From: Aeromonas veronii
GTDB taxonomy: Bacteria > Pseudomonadota > Gammaproteobacteria > Enterobacterales > Aeromonadaceae
Length of the DNA stretch: 64,000 bases
Direction: 5' to 3'
Assembly (NCBI RefSeq): GCF_040215105.1
Contig: NZ_CP157875.1
Location: forward strand, 2,533,501-2,597,500
Made by a program: the position numbers and the translations under genes
Part shown: piece by piece, positions 8,344 to 17,434 of the stretch
Numbering within the stretch: position 1 is the first letter of the stretch
Layout of the letters: each line of letters begins with the position of its first letter
Notes under the pieces: generated by a model
The model's database searches: none
What the model saw: only the letters and a program-made list of their open reading frames with translations
Told to the model about the DNA's origin: nothing

Positions 8344-9468
8344 TCTGTCGACGAGCGGGGGAGCCTCCTCGCTCGTCAAGCCCGGCTGCAACGCCAGATT
8401 GAACAGGGCGGCCACCATGTCGGACTGGGTGAGGATCCCCACCAGTCGCTCCCCATCCAGCACCGGCATATGGTGCAGGCCTCCGTCGGAGAAAGCCTCC
8501 ACCAGGTCATAGAGCGGCTGATGACGCCATGCCGTGCGCACCTCGCGGGTCATCAGCGCCGCCACCGTCCGGGTCTCCAGCGCCTGCAGGCCGCGAGGTT
8601 GCCGATTCTCTCTGTCGATCATGAGGTCATGCAGGGTCAGGATCCCCACCAGCCGCTCCCCGTCCACCACGGGCAGCGCCTTGATCCTGTGCAGGGATAG
8701 CAGTTGCCAGGCTGCCATGGCCGGTTCATCCGGCGTCGTCACCACCAGATCTTTCGACATCACATCCTGACAGCGCACCGTGCCGACCCGCTCGCGCAGG
8801 GCATGCAACTGCGCCTCCTGCAGCAGATCCTGCAGATCCTGGCGGCTGATATCGAGCAGTTCGCCGTGCTTGCCCAGTGCGAAGTCGATGTCGGTGGCAC
8901 TGGCAAGGCGGGCGCTCGGCTCGGGGTCGGCAGTCTGGTGGCGATTGGGCGCGGTCTTGGCGCCATTGGGATAACGACGACCCAGCAGGCGGTTGTAGAC
9001 GAGGCCGAGGGTGAGCAGCAGTGCGGAGTTGACCAGCACCGGCAGCAAGACATAACCCAATCCCAGCTGACGAATGCCTTCCCCGCCGATGACGGCGGTC
9101 AGGGCCACGGCCCCGCCGGGGGGATGCAGGCTGCGGGTCAGGAACATGGCACCGATGGCCAGCATCACCGCCAGCGCCGAGGCGAGGGCCGGATCCGGCA
9201 CCAGGGCGGCGCTAACCACCCCCATCAACGCCGAGACCCCGTTGCCCACCAGGATGGACCAGGGCTGGGCCAGGGGGCTCGCCGGCGCCGCGAACAGCAA
9301 TACGGCGGAGGCTCCCATGGGGGCTATCAGCCAATATGCCTCTATCCCCAGCGCCCACTGACAGATCAGGCCCGTGCCGCACAATCCGATAAAGGCACCG
9401 AGGGCCCCCACCACGCTCTCTTTGAGGCCGGTATTGGTCGATACCGGCAAAAAATCCCTGAACTGCAT
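8341..9468 (-). CDS. HPP family membrane protein with C-terminal CBS pair
   Basis: A 375-residue protein. The first half (about residues 15-170) is the hydrophobic HPP domain with several membrane helices and the signature SLHPPGGAVAL. The second half contains two CBS domains (about 235-290 and 305-360), recognisable from repeats of the type VVDGERLVGILTLHDLM and VLDGERLVGILTQSDMV. CBS pairs usually sense adenine nucleotides; HPP proteins have been linked to nitrite transport in plants and cyanobacteria, but the bacterial function is not settled. I chose ATG 9468 over 9486 because it has a GGGAG ribosome site. It is a single gene, convergent with its neighbour. Confidence 0.82.
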   Translation of the reverse strand: MQFRDFLPVSTNTGLKESVVGALGAFIGLCGTGLICQWALGIEAYWLIAPMGASAVLLFAAPASPLAQPWSILVGNGVSALMGVVSAALVPDPALASALAVMLAIGAMFLTRSLHPPGGAVALTAVIGGEGIRQLGLGYVLLPVLVNSALLLTLGLVYNRLLGRRYPNGAKTAPNRHQTADPEPSARLASATDIDFALGKHGELLDISRQDLQDLLQEAQLHALRERVGTVRCQDVMSKDLVVTTPDEPAMAAWQLLSLHRIKALPVVDGERLVGILTLHDLMIDRENRQPRGLQALETRTVAALMTREVRTAWRHQPLYDLVEAFSDGGLHHMPVLDGERLVGILTQSDMVAALFNLALQPGLTSEEAPPLVDR

Positions 9469-9652
9469 CCTGCTCCCGCTGGCCATAAGGTTTATTTCAA
9501 ATGCGCAATATTAACGACTTCCCTGCGTCCATTGCCAGCACGGCGCCCTCCAACGTCGCAACATGGCATTCACTTGCGGCACGCATTCCCTTAATCCCCC
9601 CTTAATCATCCCCTGCCACTCTGGGCTCATCGCCACTCACGGAGTCACTCTT

Positions 9653-10774
9653 ATGAGCACCCTCAGAGACGCCCTGCGCCGCTTCGATAGTCAGCGTCGT
9701 TGCTGGACACAAGGGCTTGAACGCGCCTTCCTCGCCTGGCTTGCCCGCCGGGGCAAGCTGCCTGACGCCAAGCCCGGAGTGCGCCGCATCCTGGTCATTC
9801 GCAGCACCAACCGGATCGGCAACAATCTGTTCCTGCTGCCCTTCCTGCAGGCCCTGCGCAGTGCCCACCCCGACGCCGACATCGAGCTGGTGTGCAGCGG
9901 CGGCCCCCTGCTTCCCTTCCTGTCCCATCTGCGGCTCGCACAACTGCACAGGGTCAGGTTGCAGGGCCGGCACTTGCTGACGGCCTTGCCCATACTCTGG
10001 CGCCTGCGCCGCCAGCACTACGACCGGGTCTATGTGCCGTTTGCCTCCAGCACGGATCACCTGATCGCCGCCTGGGTGCGGGGAGCCGAGAAGCTGGGAT
10101 TCGATGATGCCAAGGGGGATCTGCTGTTTGAACACCCCCAGCGCCCCGACAGTGAGTGCCACTACGCCCACCAGCCACTGCAACTGCTCGGCCAGAGCGC
10201 CTCCCTGACGGACCCCATCCCGCTTGGGGCCAGGCTGGGCCCGTCTCCCGAGCTCACGACACTGGTCAACACCTATCCAGATCGCCCTCTGGTGGGCTTT
10301 TTCACCGGCGCCCGCAAGGGCAAGGGGCTCTCCCAGCCGCAATGGCAGCGGCTGCTCTGGGACCTGCACCAGCACCACCCGACGGCCTTGCTGATCCAGC
10401 TCACCGACCCGGCCGACCCCATGCCCCCACTCGGTGATTGCCAGGTAACCCTGCCAAACCTCGTCGAGCTGGTGCGCTTCACTCAGGATCTGCGGCTCTT
10501 CATCAGCGCCGATACGGGCCCACTCCATCTGGCGGCCGCCAGCGGTGTGCCCTGCCTTGGTCTCTTCACCCAGACCGACCCCGCACGCTATGGCTGCCTC
10601 GGCCCCCGCCACCGCAATCAGGTGATCGGGGATCGCAATGCCATCCCCCTCGATCTGGCCTGGCTCGGCGCCGCCCTGACCCAGGCACCCGTGCCGCGCA
10701 CCTGGGCCCGGGCGATTCGCCCAGCCCACCAACCCCAGCCCTTGCGACTCCTGACGGATGCCAACGGCAGATAA
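9653..10774 (+). CDS. Glycosyltransferase family 9 (heptosyltransferase-like) protein
   Basis: A 373-residue GT-B glycosyltransferase. The N-terminal region ILVIRSTNRIGNNLFLLPFLQAL is the family-9 acceptor-domain signature, and the C-terminal domain contains FISADTGPLHLAAASGVPCLGLF, the nucleotide-sugar binding region of the ADP-heptose transferases. Related enzymes add heptose or other sugars to the lipopolysaccharide core on the cytoplasmic face. No other LPS gene is adjacent, so acceptor and donor are unknown. ATG 9653 is preferred over the upstream open frame because of GGAG at 9641-9644. Confidence 0.8.
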   Translation: MSTLRDALRRFDSQRRCWTQGLERAFLAWLARRGKLPDAKPGVRRILVIRSTNRIGNNLFLLPFLQALRSAHPDADIELVCSGGPLLPFLSHLRLAQLHRVRLQGRHLLTALPILWRLRRQHYDRVYVPFASSTDHLIAAWVRGAEKLGFDDAKGDLLFEHPQRPDSECHYAHQPLQLLGQSASLTDPIPLGARLGPSPELTTLVNTYPDRPLVGFFTGARKGKGLSQPQWQRLLWDLHQHHPTALLIQLTDPADPMPPLGDCQVTLPNLVELVRFTQDLRLFISADTGPLHLAAASGVPCLGLFTQTDPARYGCLGPRHRNQVIGDRNAIPLDLAWLGAALTQAPVPRTWARAIRPAHQPQPLRLLTDANGR

Positions 10775-10804
10775 AAAAAGAGGGAAGGCTCGCGCCTTCC
10801 CTCT
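10772..10804. terminator. Terminator between the glycosyltransferase and metE
   Basis: Perfect 10-bp stem AGAGGGAAGG / CCTTCCCTCT (10779-10804) with a CGAGCG-like loop. The A7 run at 10772-10778 reads as a T run on the minus strand, so it is a strong terminator for metE; the plus-strand side has only a weak T tract. Confidence 0.82.
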
Positions 10805-10842
10805 GTCATTGTTCCCCTGTTCTCTTGTGGTAGTGATGGACG

Positions 10843-13107
10843 TCAGGCCAGCTCGGCGCGCAGCGCCCTGGTGGCGTCCACCATCACCTTGAGGGCCGCC
10901 TCCGTCTCTTCCCAGCCGCGGGTCTTGAGGCCGCAGTCCGGGTTGACCCAGAGCCGCTCGGCCGGGATCTGCCTGGCGGCCTTGCGGATCAGATCCTCAA
11001 TCCAGCCCTGGCTCGGCACGTTGGGCGAGTGAATGTCGTAGACACCCGGGCCGATTTCGTTGGGGTAGTTGAAGCGCTCGAACGCTTCGAGGAGCTGCAT
11101 CTGGCTGCGGCTGGTCTCGATGGTGATGACGTCCGCATCCAGCGCCGCCACCGCCTCGATGATGAGGTTGAAGTCGCTGTAGCACATGTGGGTGTGGATC
11201 TGGGTACTGTCCACCACCGGGCTCGCACTCAGGCGGAAGGCGCGCACCGCCCAGTCCAGATAGGCCTGATGATCCTGCTTGCGAAGGGGCAGCCCCTCGC
11301 GGATGGCCGGCTCGTCGATCTGGATGATCTTGATGCCGGCAGCTTCCAGATCCGCCACCTCGTCGCGAATGGCCAGACCGATCTGCAGGGCGGACTGCTC
11401 CCGGCTCACGTCTTCGCGCGGGAAGGACCAGCAGAGAATGGTCACCGGGCCAGTCAGCATGCCCTTGACCGGCTTGTCGGTCAGGCTCTGAGCAAACTTG
11501 GTCCAGCCGAGAGTCATGGGGAGCGGGCGGTCGATATCCCGGGTGATCACCGGCGGCTTGACGCAGCGGGAGCCGTAGCTCTGTACCCAGCCGAAGCGGG
11601 TGATGGCAAAGCCGTCCAGCAGTTCCCCGAAATACTCCACCATGTCGTTGCGCTCGGCCTCGCCATGCACCAATACGTCCAGCCCGATGGCCTCCTGGCG
11701 CGCGATGGCATCCTTGATCTGGGCCTGGATCCCCGCCTCATAGGCATGGTCAGCGATGCGGCCGGCACGCCAATCCTGGCGCAGTACCCGGATCTCCGAA
11801 GTCTGCGGGAAGGAACCTATGGTGGTGGTGGGCAAGAGCGGCAGCTTGAGATCCGCACGTTGTACCTCGGCCCGTACCGGGTAGGTATTCTGGCGATCGA
11901 AGTCGCTGTTGGTGAGGCTGGCGAGCCGTGACTGCACCGCCTTCTTGTGAACCCGGCTGTCGGACTCCCGAGCGACGATGGGCTGGCTGTAAGCGACGAT
12001 CTTGTCCAGATCGCCTCCATCGAGCACCTCGACCAGCAGCCCCAGCTCGTAGCACTTTTGCAGGGCAAAGGCGAACCAGCTGCGGGTCTGGGCGTCCAGC
12101 TCATGTTCCAGCGTCAAGTCTACCGGGCTGTGCAGCAGGGAGCAGGAAGAGCCCACCCAGATCCGCTCGCCAAGCCGGGTTTTCAGGGCTTGCAGGGTCG
12201 GAACCAGCTTGCCCAGGTTGGCACGCCAGACGTTGCGGCCATTGATCACCCCGGCGGAGAGCACCCACTGGGCCGGCAGATGCGGGACCAGGGTCTCCAG
12301 CTGCTCGGGGGCGGCCACCAGATCCAGGTGCAAACCATCCACCTTCAGGCTGGTGATGATGTCACGCTGATGGGCCACAGAGCCGAAATAGGTGGTGAGC
12401 AGCAGCTTGCAGGGGCCCGCCAGGCGCTCATAGGCCTTGAGATAGGCCAAACGCCACTCGTCCGGCAAATCCAGGGTCAGGGCAGGCTCGTCTATCTGCA
12501 CCCATTCCACTCCCTGGGCGGCCAACTTGGCCAGGATCTCCTGATAGACAACCAGCAGGCGGTCCAGCAGATCGAGACGGGAGAAGCCGTTCTCTTTCTC
12601 CTTGCCGAGCCAGAGGTAAGAGACGGGACCGAGCAGCACCGCCTTGACCGGCAGCCCCAGGGCCTTGGCTTCTTCTACCTCGTCAAACAGCTGGCTCCAG
12701 CCCAGTTTGAAGCGTTGATCCTGGCTGAACTCGGGGACCAGGTAGTGGTAGTTGGTGTTGAACCACTTGGTCATCTCGGCGGCAGCGGCGCTGGGGCCGG
12801 TCGGGGCGCGGCCACGGGCCACCCGGAACAGGGTATCGAGATCCGTATCCCCATGGCGATGGCGAGCCGGCACGGCGTCCACCAGCAGGCTGGTACCGAG
12901 CACCTGATCGTACCAGGCGAAATCCCCCACCGGCAGCAGATTGACCCCGGCGGTGCGCTGGGCCTGCCAGTGACGCTCACGCAGGCTCTTGCCCACGGCG
13001 ATGAGTTCTGCCTGGCTGGTCTCACCGCGCCAGTAGGATTCGAGGGCAAATTTCAGCTCGCGCTTGGCGCCGATACGGGGGAAACCGAGAGTGTGTGCGC
13101 AGGTCAT
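10843..13107 (-). CDS. metE: Cobalamin-independent methionine synthase
   Basis: A 754-residue 5-methyltetrahydropteroyltriglutamate-homocysteine methyltransferase, the last step of methionine synthesis without B12. The N-terminus [14 protein letters not shown] is diagnostic. The zinc ligands of the C-terminal barrel are recognisable in HTHMCYSDF, in the ETSRS region and in [11 protein letters not shown]. Length matches E. coli MetE (753). The frame is open to 13161, but MTCAHTLGF at 13107 has an AAGGA ribosome site and the conserved start. It is divergent from metR, the usual arrangement, so MetR with homocysteine should activate it and MetJ with S-adenosylmethionine repress it. Confidence 0.96.
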   Translation of the reverse strand: MTCAHTLGFPRIGAKRELKFALESYWRGETSQAELIAVGKSLRERHWQAQRTAGVNLLPVGDFAWYDQVLGTSLLVDAVPARHRHGDTDLDTLFRVARGRAPTGPSAAAAEMTKWFNTNYHYLVPEFSQDQRFKLGWSQLFDEVEEAKALGLPVKAVLLGPVSYLWLGKEKENGFSRLDLLDRLLVVYQEILAKLAAQGVEWVQIDEPALTLDLPDEWRLAYLKAYERLAGPCKLLLTTYFGSVAHQRDIITSLKVDGLHLDLVAAPEQLETLVPHLPAQWVLSAGVINGRNVWRANLGKLVPTLQALKTRLGERIWVGSSCSLLHSPVDLTLEHELDAQTRSWFAFALQKCYELGLLVEVLDGGDLDKIVAYSQPIVARESDSRVHKKAVQSRLASLTNSDFDRQNTYPVRAEVQRADLKLPLLPTTTIGSFPQTSEIRVLRQDWRAGRIADHAYEAGIQAQIKDAIARQEAIGLDVLVHGEAERNDMVEYFGELLDGFAITRFGWVQSYGSRCVKPPVITRDIDRPLPMTLGWTKFAQSLTDKPVKGMLTGPVTILCWSFPREDVSREQSALQIGLAIRDEVADLEAAGIKIIQIDEPAIREGLPLRKQDHQAYLDWAVRAFRLSASPVVDSTQIHTHMCYSDFNLIIEAVAALDADVITIETSRSQMQLLEAFERFNYPNEIGPGVYDIHSPNVPSQGWIEDLIRKAARQIPAERLWVNPDCGLKTRGWEETEAALKVMVDATRALRAELA

Positions 13108-13163
13108 AGGTCCAATTCCTTGTGCTCGTTCATCTGATGGGAAACTGGATGATTTAGCCATCC

Positions 13164-13179
13164 AGATGTTTACACATCT
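13164..13179. promoter_or_regulatory. Candidate tandem MetJ boxes upstream of metE
   Basis: Two adjacent 8-mers, AGATGTTT and ACACATCT, each match the met-box consensus AGACGTCT at 6 of 8 positions and together form the inverted repeat AGATGT-TTAC-ACATCT. MetJ binds tandem boxes of this kind cooperatively. They lie 57-72 bp upstream of the metE start. Assigned from consensus matching by eye. Confidence 0.55.
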
Positions 13180-13209
13180 AGAATGTCGAGATAAGGTGGC
13201 CTTGGCTAT

Positions 13210-13222
13210 TGAATCCTCTTCA
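13210..13222. promoter_or_regulatory. Candidate MetR binding site
   Basis: TGAATCCTCTTCA matches the MetR consensus TGAA-N5-TTCA exactly. A second, degenerate copy (TCAAGAAATCTTCA, 13231-13244) follows 21 bp downstream. The two sites lie midway between metE and metR, where MetR would be expected to act on both. Confidence 0.6.
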
Positions 13223-13320
13223 ACTGGCTCTCAAGAAATCTTCAACTGACCCGACCGCCGAGGTCGCGTCAGATAAGGTGGCACGACGCCACTGCAACCC
13301 ACACGACAAGGAGCCCTGCC

Positions 13321-14253
13321 ATGGGTGTGCCCAACCCCACCAGCAATCTGAACATCGACATCAGGCACCTGAAGACCATCAGTGCGCTGGCCGAGCAGGG
13401 CTCCCTGGCCGGGGCAGCCCTGAGTCTGAGCCTCACCCAGTCTGCCCTCTCCCACCAGTTGAAGGAGTTGGAGACCCGCCTCAACCTGGAGCTTTACTTG
13501 CGCAAGAGCCGCCCGCTGGTACTGACGGCGGCAGGCCAGCAGCTGCTGGCCCTGTCCCGCCAGGTGTTGCCCGCCATCGCCCAGACCGAGAAGCAGTTGC
13601 AGGCCCTGCACAGTGGCGACGCGGGCCGGTTGCACCTGGCGCTGGATTGCCACAGCTGCATCCAGTGGTTGCTGCCACTGTTGCCGGATTTTCGCCGCCA
13701 GTGGCCCGGTGTCGCACTGGAAGTCGAGTCCGTGCCCGGCTTCGATACCATAGGCGCCCTGCTCGGCGGCCAGCTCGATCTGCTGCTCATCTCGGATGTG
13801 CACACCCGTGGGGATCTCCACTTCGAGCCGCTATTTTCCTTCGAACTCCAGCTGGTGATGGCGTCGGATAGCAGGTTATGCCAGCTCGATAGAATCACAC
13901 CGGACGATCTGCTGTCAGAGGTGCTGCTGGTCTATCCGGTGGAGCGATCCCGCATGGATGTGTTCACCCGCTTTTTGCAACCTGCCGGGGTCGAACCCGC
14001 TCGCTGCAAGACGGTGGACAACACCTCCGTCATGTTGCAGATGGCCGCCGCCGGGCTCGGGGTGGCCGCCCTGCCCCGCTGGGCCAGCGAGGAGTTCGTG
14101 CGCCAGGGGTTGCTTGAGGCACGCCCCCTCGGCAGCGGCATACGTCGCCATATGTATGGTGCCGTGCGCGCCGCCGACAAGGATCAGGCCTGCCTGCAGA
14201 GCCTGTTCGAGCGCATCCGCGCCAAGATGGGGGCGGCCCAGCAGGGCCTGTAG
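13321..14253 (+). CDS. metR: LysR-type regulator of methionine biosynthesis
   Basis: A 310-residue LysR family protein. The N-terminal helix-turn-helix (about residues 17-75) contains LTQSALSHQLKELE, almost the same as in E. coli MetR, and the co-inducer domain has the characteristic CHSCIQWL and YPVERSRMDVFTRFLQPAG segments. It is expected to activate metE in response to homocysteine and to repress itself. ATG 13321 has a perfect AAGGAG 7 bp upstream. It gives a slightly longer N-terminus than E. coli MetR, so a start at the internal Met is possible but less well supported. Confidence 0.94.
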   Translation: MGVPNPTSNLNIDIRHLKTISALAEQGSLAGAALSLSLTQSALSHQLKELETRLNLELYLRKSRPLVLTAAGQQLLALSRQVLPAIAQTEKQLQALHSGDAGRLHLALDCHSCIQWLLPLLPDFRRQWPGVALEVESVPGFDTIGALLGGQLDLLLISDVHTRGDLHFEPLFSFELQLVMASDSRLCQLDRITPDDLLSEVLLVYPVERSRMDVFTRFLQPAGVEPARCKTVDNTSVMLQMAAAGLGVAALPRWASEEFVRQGLLEARPLGSGIRRHMYGAVRAADKDQACLQSLFERIRAKMGAAQQGL

Positions 14254-14280
14254 CAACGCGCCGCCAGCGGCATGGCCCAT

Positions 14281-14308
14281 ATAAAAAAGCCGCCCGGTCA
14301 GGGCGGCT
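14281..14308 (-). terminator. Terminator after the FhuF-like gene
   Basis: Stem AGCCGCCC / GGGCGGCT (14288-14308, loop GGTCA). The flanking A6 at 14283-14288 gives a T run on the minus strand, so it serves the iron-reductase transcript; metR arrives from the other side with no T run. Confidence 0.8.
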
Positions 14309-14337
14309 CTCACGCATCGTCATCTACCCCGAGGCCA

Positions 14338-15149
14338 TCAGGCCTCATCGCAGCTCGTGGCTCCCTGCCTGCGCGGACAGTTGCCGCACAGCTCGCCGTC
14401 CCGCCGCTTGTAGTGCAGGCAGCAGCGCTGGCGCACATAGGCAGGCGCCCCCTCCACCACGGGCGATGCCTGCAACGAGCGCCAGCCCGCCAGGTGATCG
14501 CTTGGCAAGCCACAGGCGGCGAGCCACAGGCGGCGAGCCAGAGGGGGGCCTCCCTCGCCACTTCCTCATGCGCGACCTCACCGAAGAAGTCCGGCACCCG
14601 CACCAGGGCCGCCAGCAGATCGTCCGCCAGCAGCGGCCGAATGAAGCCGGGGCGCAGGCGCTGCACGCCCGCCAACAACTCGAACAGCTGCTGCCAGTGG
14701 GTGCGCAGGCGCTGACCTGCCGCCGCGATCAGCACCTCTCGCTCCCCGGTGATCATGGGCCCCACCGGCAAGCTGAAACCGGACACCACCCCCGCCTGAT
14801 ACCCCTGCCCCAGCCTGTCCAGCGCCGGCACAGTGCCCGTCCGGTAGACGGCCACCATGGCGAGATAAATGGACTGCCAGCAGAGCATGCCCCAGCTGCG
14901 GGTCAGCCAGTAGGCAGGCCCCGCCTCCGGGTGCGCCTGACGCCAGTGGTCGTGCAGCGCCAGGGCCAGCTCGGACGCGCTCTGGCGAGTGCCACTCGCC
15001 ACCAGCAGTGGTGCCTCCCCGGCCACCGGCTCCCCCTTGAGGGAGGCGATGAGCGAGGCGGCGGCGGTGCACAGGGCATGATGATCCGCCAGATGGCGAG
15101 CTCGCGTACGGGCCGCCAGGCTGCCAAGGCGCCCCGTGTCCATGGGCAC
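14338..15149 (-). pseudogene. FhuF-type ferric-siderophore reductase, frameshifted by a 14-bp tandem duplication
   Basis: The N-terminal about 205 codons read as a FhuF-like protein (for example YWLTRSWGMLCWQS and FSLPVGPMI). The expected C-terminal 2Fe-2S motif C-C-x10-C-x2-C is present in the DNA (RCCLHYK ... LCGNC, about 14354-14415) but in another frame. Between the parts, AGCCACAGGCGGCG occurs twice in tandem (plus strand 14508-14521 and 14522-14535). Deleting one copy restores a continuous 265-residue reading frame through the motif to a TGA at 14338-14340. As written, translation instead ends at 14310 with an unrelated tail, so the reductase should be inactive. Start is GTG 15149 or ATG 15143. 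The product would reduce siderophore-bound iron imported by the upstream receptor. Confidence 0.88.
14508..14535. repeat. 14-bp tandem duplication inside the FhuF-like gene
   Basis: Two perfect copies of AGCCACAGGCGGCG are followed by a partial third (AGCCA). The extra 14 bp shifts the frame of the minus-strand gene; one copy fits the intact family member. Slipped-strand loss of a copy would restore it. Confidence 0.93.
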
Positions 15150-15213
15150 GGCATCCAGCCCGAAAACCGGCGCTGCGCCGGGTTCGCAGGCAGGCGACCC
15201 GGGGTGGGATAAG

Positions 15214-15230
15214 CCCGGCCGCTGGCCGGG
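15214..15230 (-). other. Intercistronic hairpin between receptor and reductase genes
   Basis: A perfect 7-bp stem CCCGGCC / GGCCGGG with a 3-nt loop, without a T run, in the 89-bp gap between the receptor stop and the reductase start. It could stabilise the upstream message or attenuate; nothing in the sequence decides. Confidence 0.45.
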
Positions 15231-15238
15231 ACGCAGGG

Positions 15239-17383
15239 TTAGAATGCGTATTTGAGTCTCGCCTCCACGTTACGCTCGGCCCCGAACCAGCAGTTGTTCT
15301 GGTCGTAGCAGGAGTAGTAGGTCTTGTTGAACAGGTTGCTGGCGCTCAAGGATGCCTGAACCCCTTTCAGACTCTGGCTGAGTTCGGCCAGGTCGTAGGA
15401 GGCAGACATGTCCATCAGCAGGTAATCCGGCACCGTATCGGTATTGGCGGCGTCGAGCTCGGCCTCCCCCACATAGCGCAGGCCGGCGCCGACGCGCATG
15501 CCTTGCAAGCTGCCGCCCGCCTGGTAGTTGCTCCAGAGAGATGCCATCTGCTTGGGCACCCAGACCGGGGTCTTGCCCTGCAGATCCGTGGTATCGCGGG
15601 TGATCTCCATGTCCTGACGGGTATAGCTCAGCGCCAGATCCAGGTTGCTGGTGATGTCCACCCGCCCTTCCAGCTCTATCCCCTTGGAGACGATTTCGCC
15701 GGTCTGCAGCTTGGGCCCGTAGATGTTGTCCGGATCCGTCACCAGGGCGTTCTCCTTGGTGATGTGGAAGGCGGCGACGGTGAAGGTCTTGCTCATGTCA
15801 TCCGACAGATATTTGAGCCCCCCCTCCCACTGCTGACCGGTGGAGGGATCAAACGCCTTGCCGTTCTTGTCCGCCCCCGGCACCGGTTCGAAGCTCTCGG
15901 CATAACTCACGTAAGGGGAGAAGCCGTAGTCCAGCTCATAGAGGGCGCCGAGACGGAAGGAGAGATTGTCCTGATCGATCGTCGCCAGAGACTGGCTGGC
16001 CGCCCCCTGATAGAGGGTGTGGCTGTCGGTGTCCATCCGGTAGCTGTCGTAGCGGGCGCCACCGATGGCCACCAGCCTGTCCAGGCGCACCTGATCCTGC
16101 AGATAGACACCCGTCTGGGACTGGCGGATGGTCTTGTTGTCCTGATAGGGGAAGCGCAGGGCATCGGGCACTATCTGGTTGTGATCCGGGTTGAAGATGT
16201 CGATGCTGGGGGCCGAATAGTCCAGGGTGTCTTCATAACGCACCCGTGCATCCAGATATTGATAATCCACCCCGAGCAGCAGGTTGTGCTGGGCCGCCCC
16301 CGTCATCACCTTGCCCGCCAGCTGGTTGTCGATGACAAAGCCGCGGGAATCCTCGTCCGTCAAATAGGCGTTGCGGGCAACGGTGCGGTTGTCTGCCGCC
16401 AGGGCGGCGTTGTAGGTGTTGCGCTGATAGGCCGAGGCATCCATGTAGCGGGCATTCTGCAGCACCTGCCAGCTGTCGTTGAAGGCATGGCTCAGCTTGT
16501 AACCGACCAGGGTCACGTCCCGGTTGTACTCGTTCCAGTTCTCGTCGCCGAGGAAGGTATCGCTGCCAAGCTGCCCCAGGGGATTGGATTTGACCGAACC
16601 GCTCGCCGGCACCGTGGTATAGATGCCGGCTTCCGGATCCTTCTGGTAGTAGAGGTTCAGGTTCAGCAGGGTACGCTCGCCGAGCTGCCAGTCCAGGGAG
16701 GGGGCGAAGACGTAGCGCTCCTCTTCGGAGGTCACCGCCTGGCCGTCCTTCTGACGGGCCAGCCCCACCACCCGATAGGCAAATTGCTCATTGATGGCGC
16801 CAGTGCTGTCAAAGCTCATCTCTTTCAGGGCACCGGTGCCGGTGGCCACGCTCACGCTGTGTTTGGCTTCCCGCTGGGGGCGCTTGGCGATGAGGTTGAC
16901 CATGCCGCCGGGCGGCATGCTGCCGTAGAGCACGGAAGTCGGCCCCTTGAACACCTCCAGCTGCTCGATGGCGACCGGGTCAATCTGGGGTTGCAGGTTC
17001 CACTCGTTGTATTGCAGCAACAGGCCGTCATAGAAGTTCTGGTAGTTGTCAAAGCCGCGGATGTTGAACAGATCCAACCGGTTGACGGCGCCGCCACGCA
17101 GCTCGGTGTTGACCCCGGGCACATAGCGCAGGGCCTCGCTCACCGAGCTGACGCCGCGCTGATCCAGGGTCTCGCTATCCACCACCGAGATAGCCTGCGG
17201 CGTCTCGATGGGATCGAGCTGGGTCTTGGTCGCGGTGTTGCGATAGGTCTGGCCGAGCACGGTCAGGGTCTCGTCGACCGCACTCTCCCGGGCATCCTGG
17301 GGAGTGGCGGCCAGCACTGAGCCTGCCAGCAGGGCGGAAATGGTCGCGGCGACCACGGTCAATGGGGGGTGAACAAGTTGCAT
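15239..17383 (-). CDS. TonB-dependent siderophore receptor (FhuA-like)
   Basis: A 714-residue outer-membrane receptor. A signal peptide (cleavage near SVLAA) is followed by a plug domain (about residues 45-200) with features such as ISVVDSETLDQRG and VLYGSMPPGGMVN. A 22-strand barrel ends in a C-terminal phenylalanine (EARLKYAF). The cysteine pair in the last loop (YSCYDQNNCWFGAER) resembles ferrichrome receptors, so a hydroxamate siderophore is a reasonable guess. I start at ATG 17383, since the longer frame to 17434 would place a Fur-like site inside the coding region. The next gene is a FhuF-type reductase, consistent with an uptake-and-release pair. Confidence 0.9.
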   Translation of the reverse strand: MQLVHPPLTVVAATISALLAGSVLAATPQDARESAVDETLTVLGQTYRNTATKTQLDPIETPQAISVVDSETLDQRGVSSVSEALRYVPGVNTELRGGAVNRLDLFNIRGFDNYQNFYDGLLLQYNEWNLQPQIDPVAIEQLEVFKGPTSVLYGSMPPGGMVNLIAKRPQREAKHSVSVATGTGALKEMSFDSTGAINEQFAYRVVGLARQKDGQAVTSEEERYVFAPSLDWQLGERTLLNLNLYYQKDPEAGIYTTVPASGSVKSNPLGQLGSDTFLGDENWNEYNRDVTLVGYKLSHAFNDSWQVLQNARYMDASAYQRNTYNAALAADNRTVARNAYLTDEDSRGFVIDNQLAGKVMTGAAQHNLLLGVDYQYLDARVRYEDTLDYSAPSIDIFNPDHNQIVPDALRFPYQDNKTIRQSQTGVYLQDQVRLDRLVAIGGARYDSYRMDTDSHTLYQGAASQSLATIDQDNLSFRLGALYELDYGFSPYVSYAESFEPVPGADKNGKAFDPSTGQQWEGGLKYLSDDMSKTFTVAAFHITKENALVTDPDNIYGPKLQTGEIVSKGIELEGRVDITSNLDLALSYTRQDMEITRDTTDLQGKTPVWVPKQMASLWSNYQAGGSLQGMRVGAGLRYVGEAELDAANTDTVPDYLLMDMSASYDLAELSQSLKGVQASLSASNLFNKTYYSCYDQNNCWFGAERNVEARLKYAF

Positions 17384-17413
17384 CTGATCCTCGACTGCCA
17401 ACTGCATGTGAAT

Positions 17414-17432
17414 AGTAACAAATCTCATTTGC
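17414..17432 (-). promoter_or_regulatory. Candidate Fur box upstream of the siderophore receptor
   Basis: Read on the minus strand, GCAAATGAGATTTGTTACT agrees with the 19-bp Fur consensus at about 11 positions and lies about 31 bp before the chosen receptor start. Iron repression of this locus is expected from family biology; the match itself is moderate. Confidence 0.5.
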
Positions 17433-17434
17433 AT

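Noticed and set aside
8704-9594. 296-codon plus-strand frame opposite the HPP gene
   Set aside because: Antisense shadow in GC-rich DNA, Gln/Gly/His-rich composition, no ribosome site.
14310-15149. The continuous 279-codon frame through the FhuF-like gene as the true product
   Set aside because: After about residue 210 it is arginine/alanine-rich and lacks the expected iron-sulfur motif, which is found in another frame beyond the tandem duplication. I therefore report a frameshifted gene.
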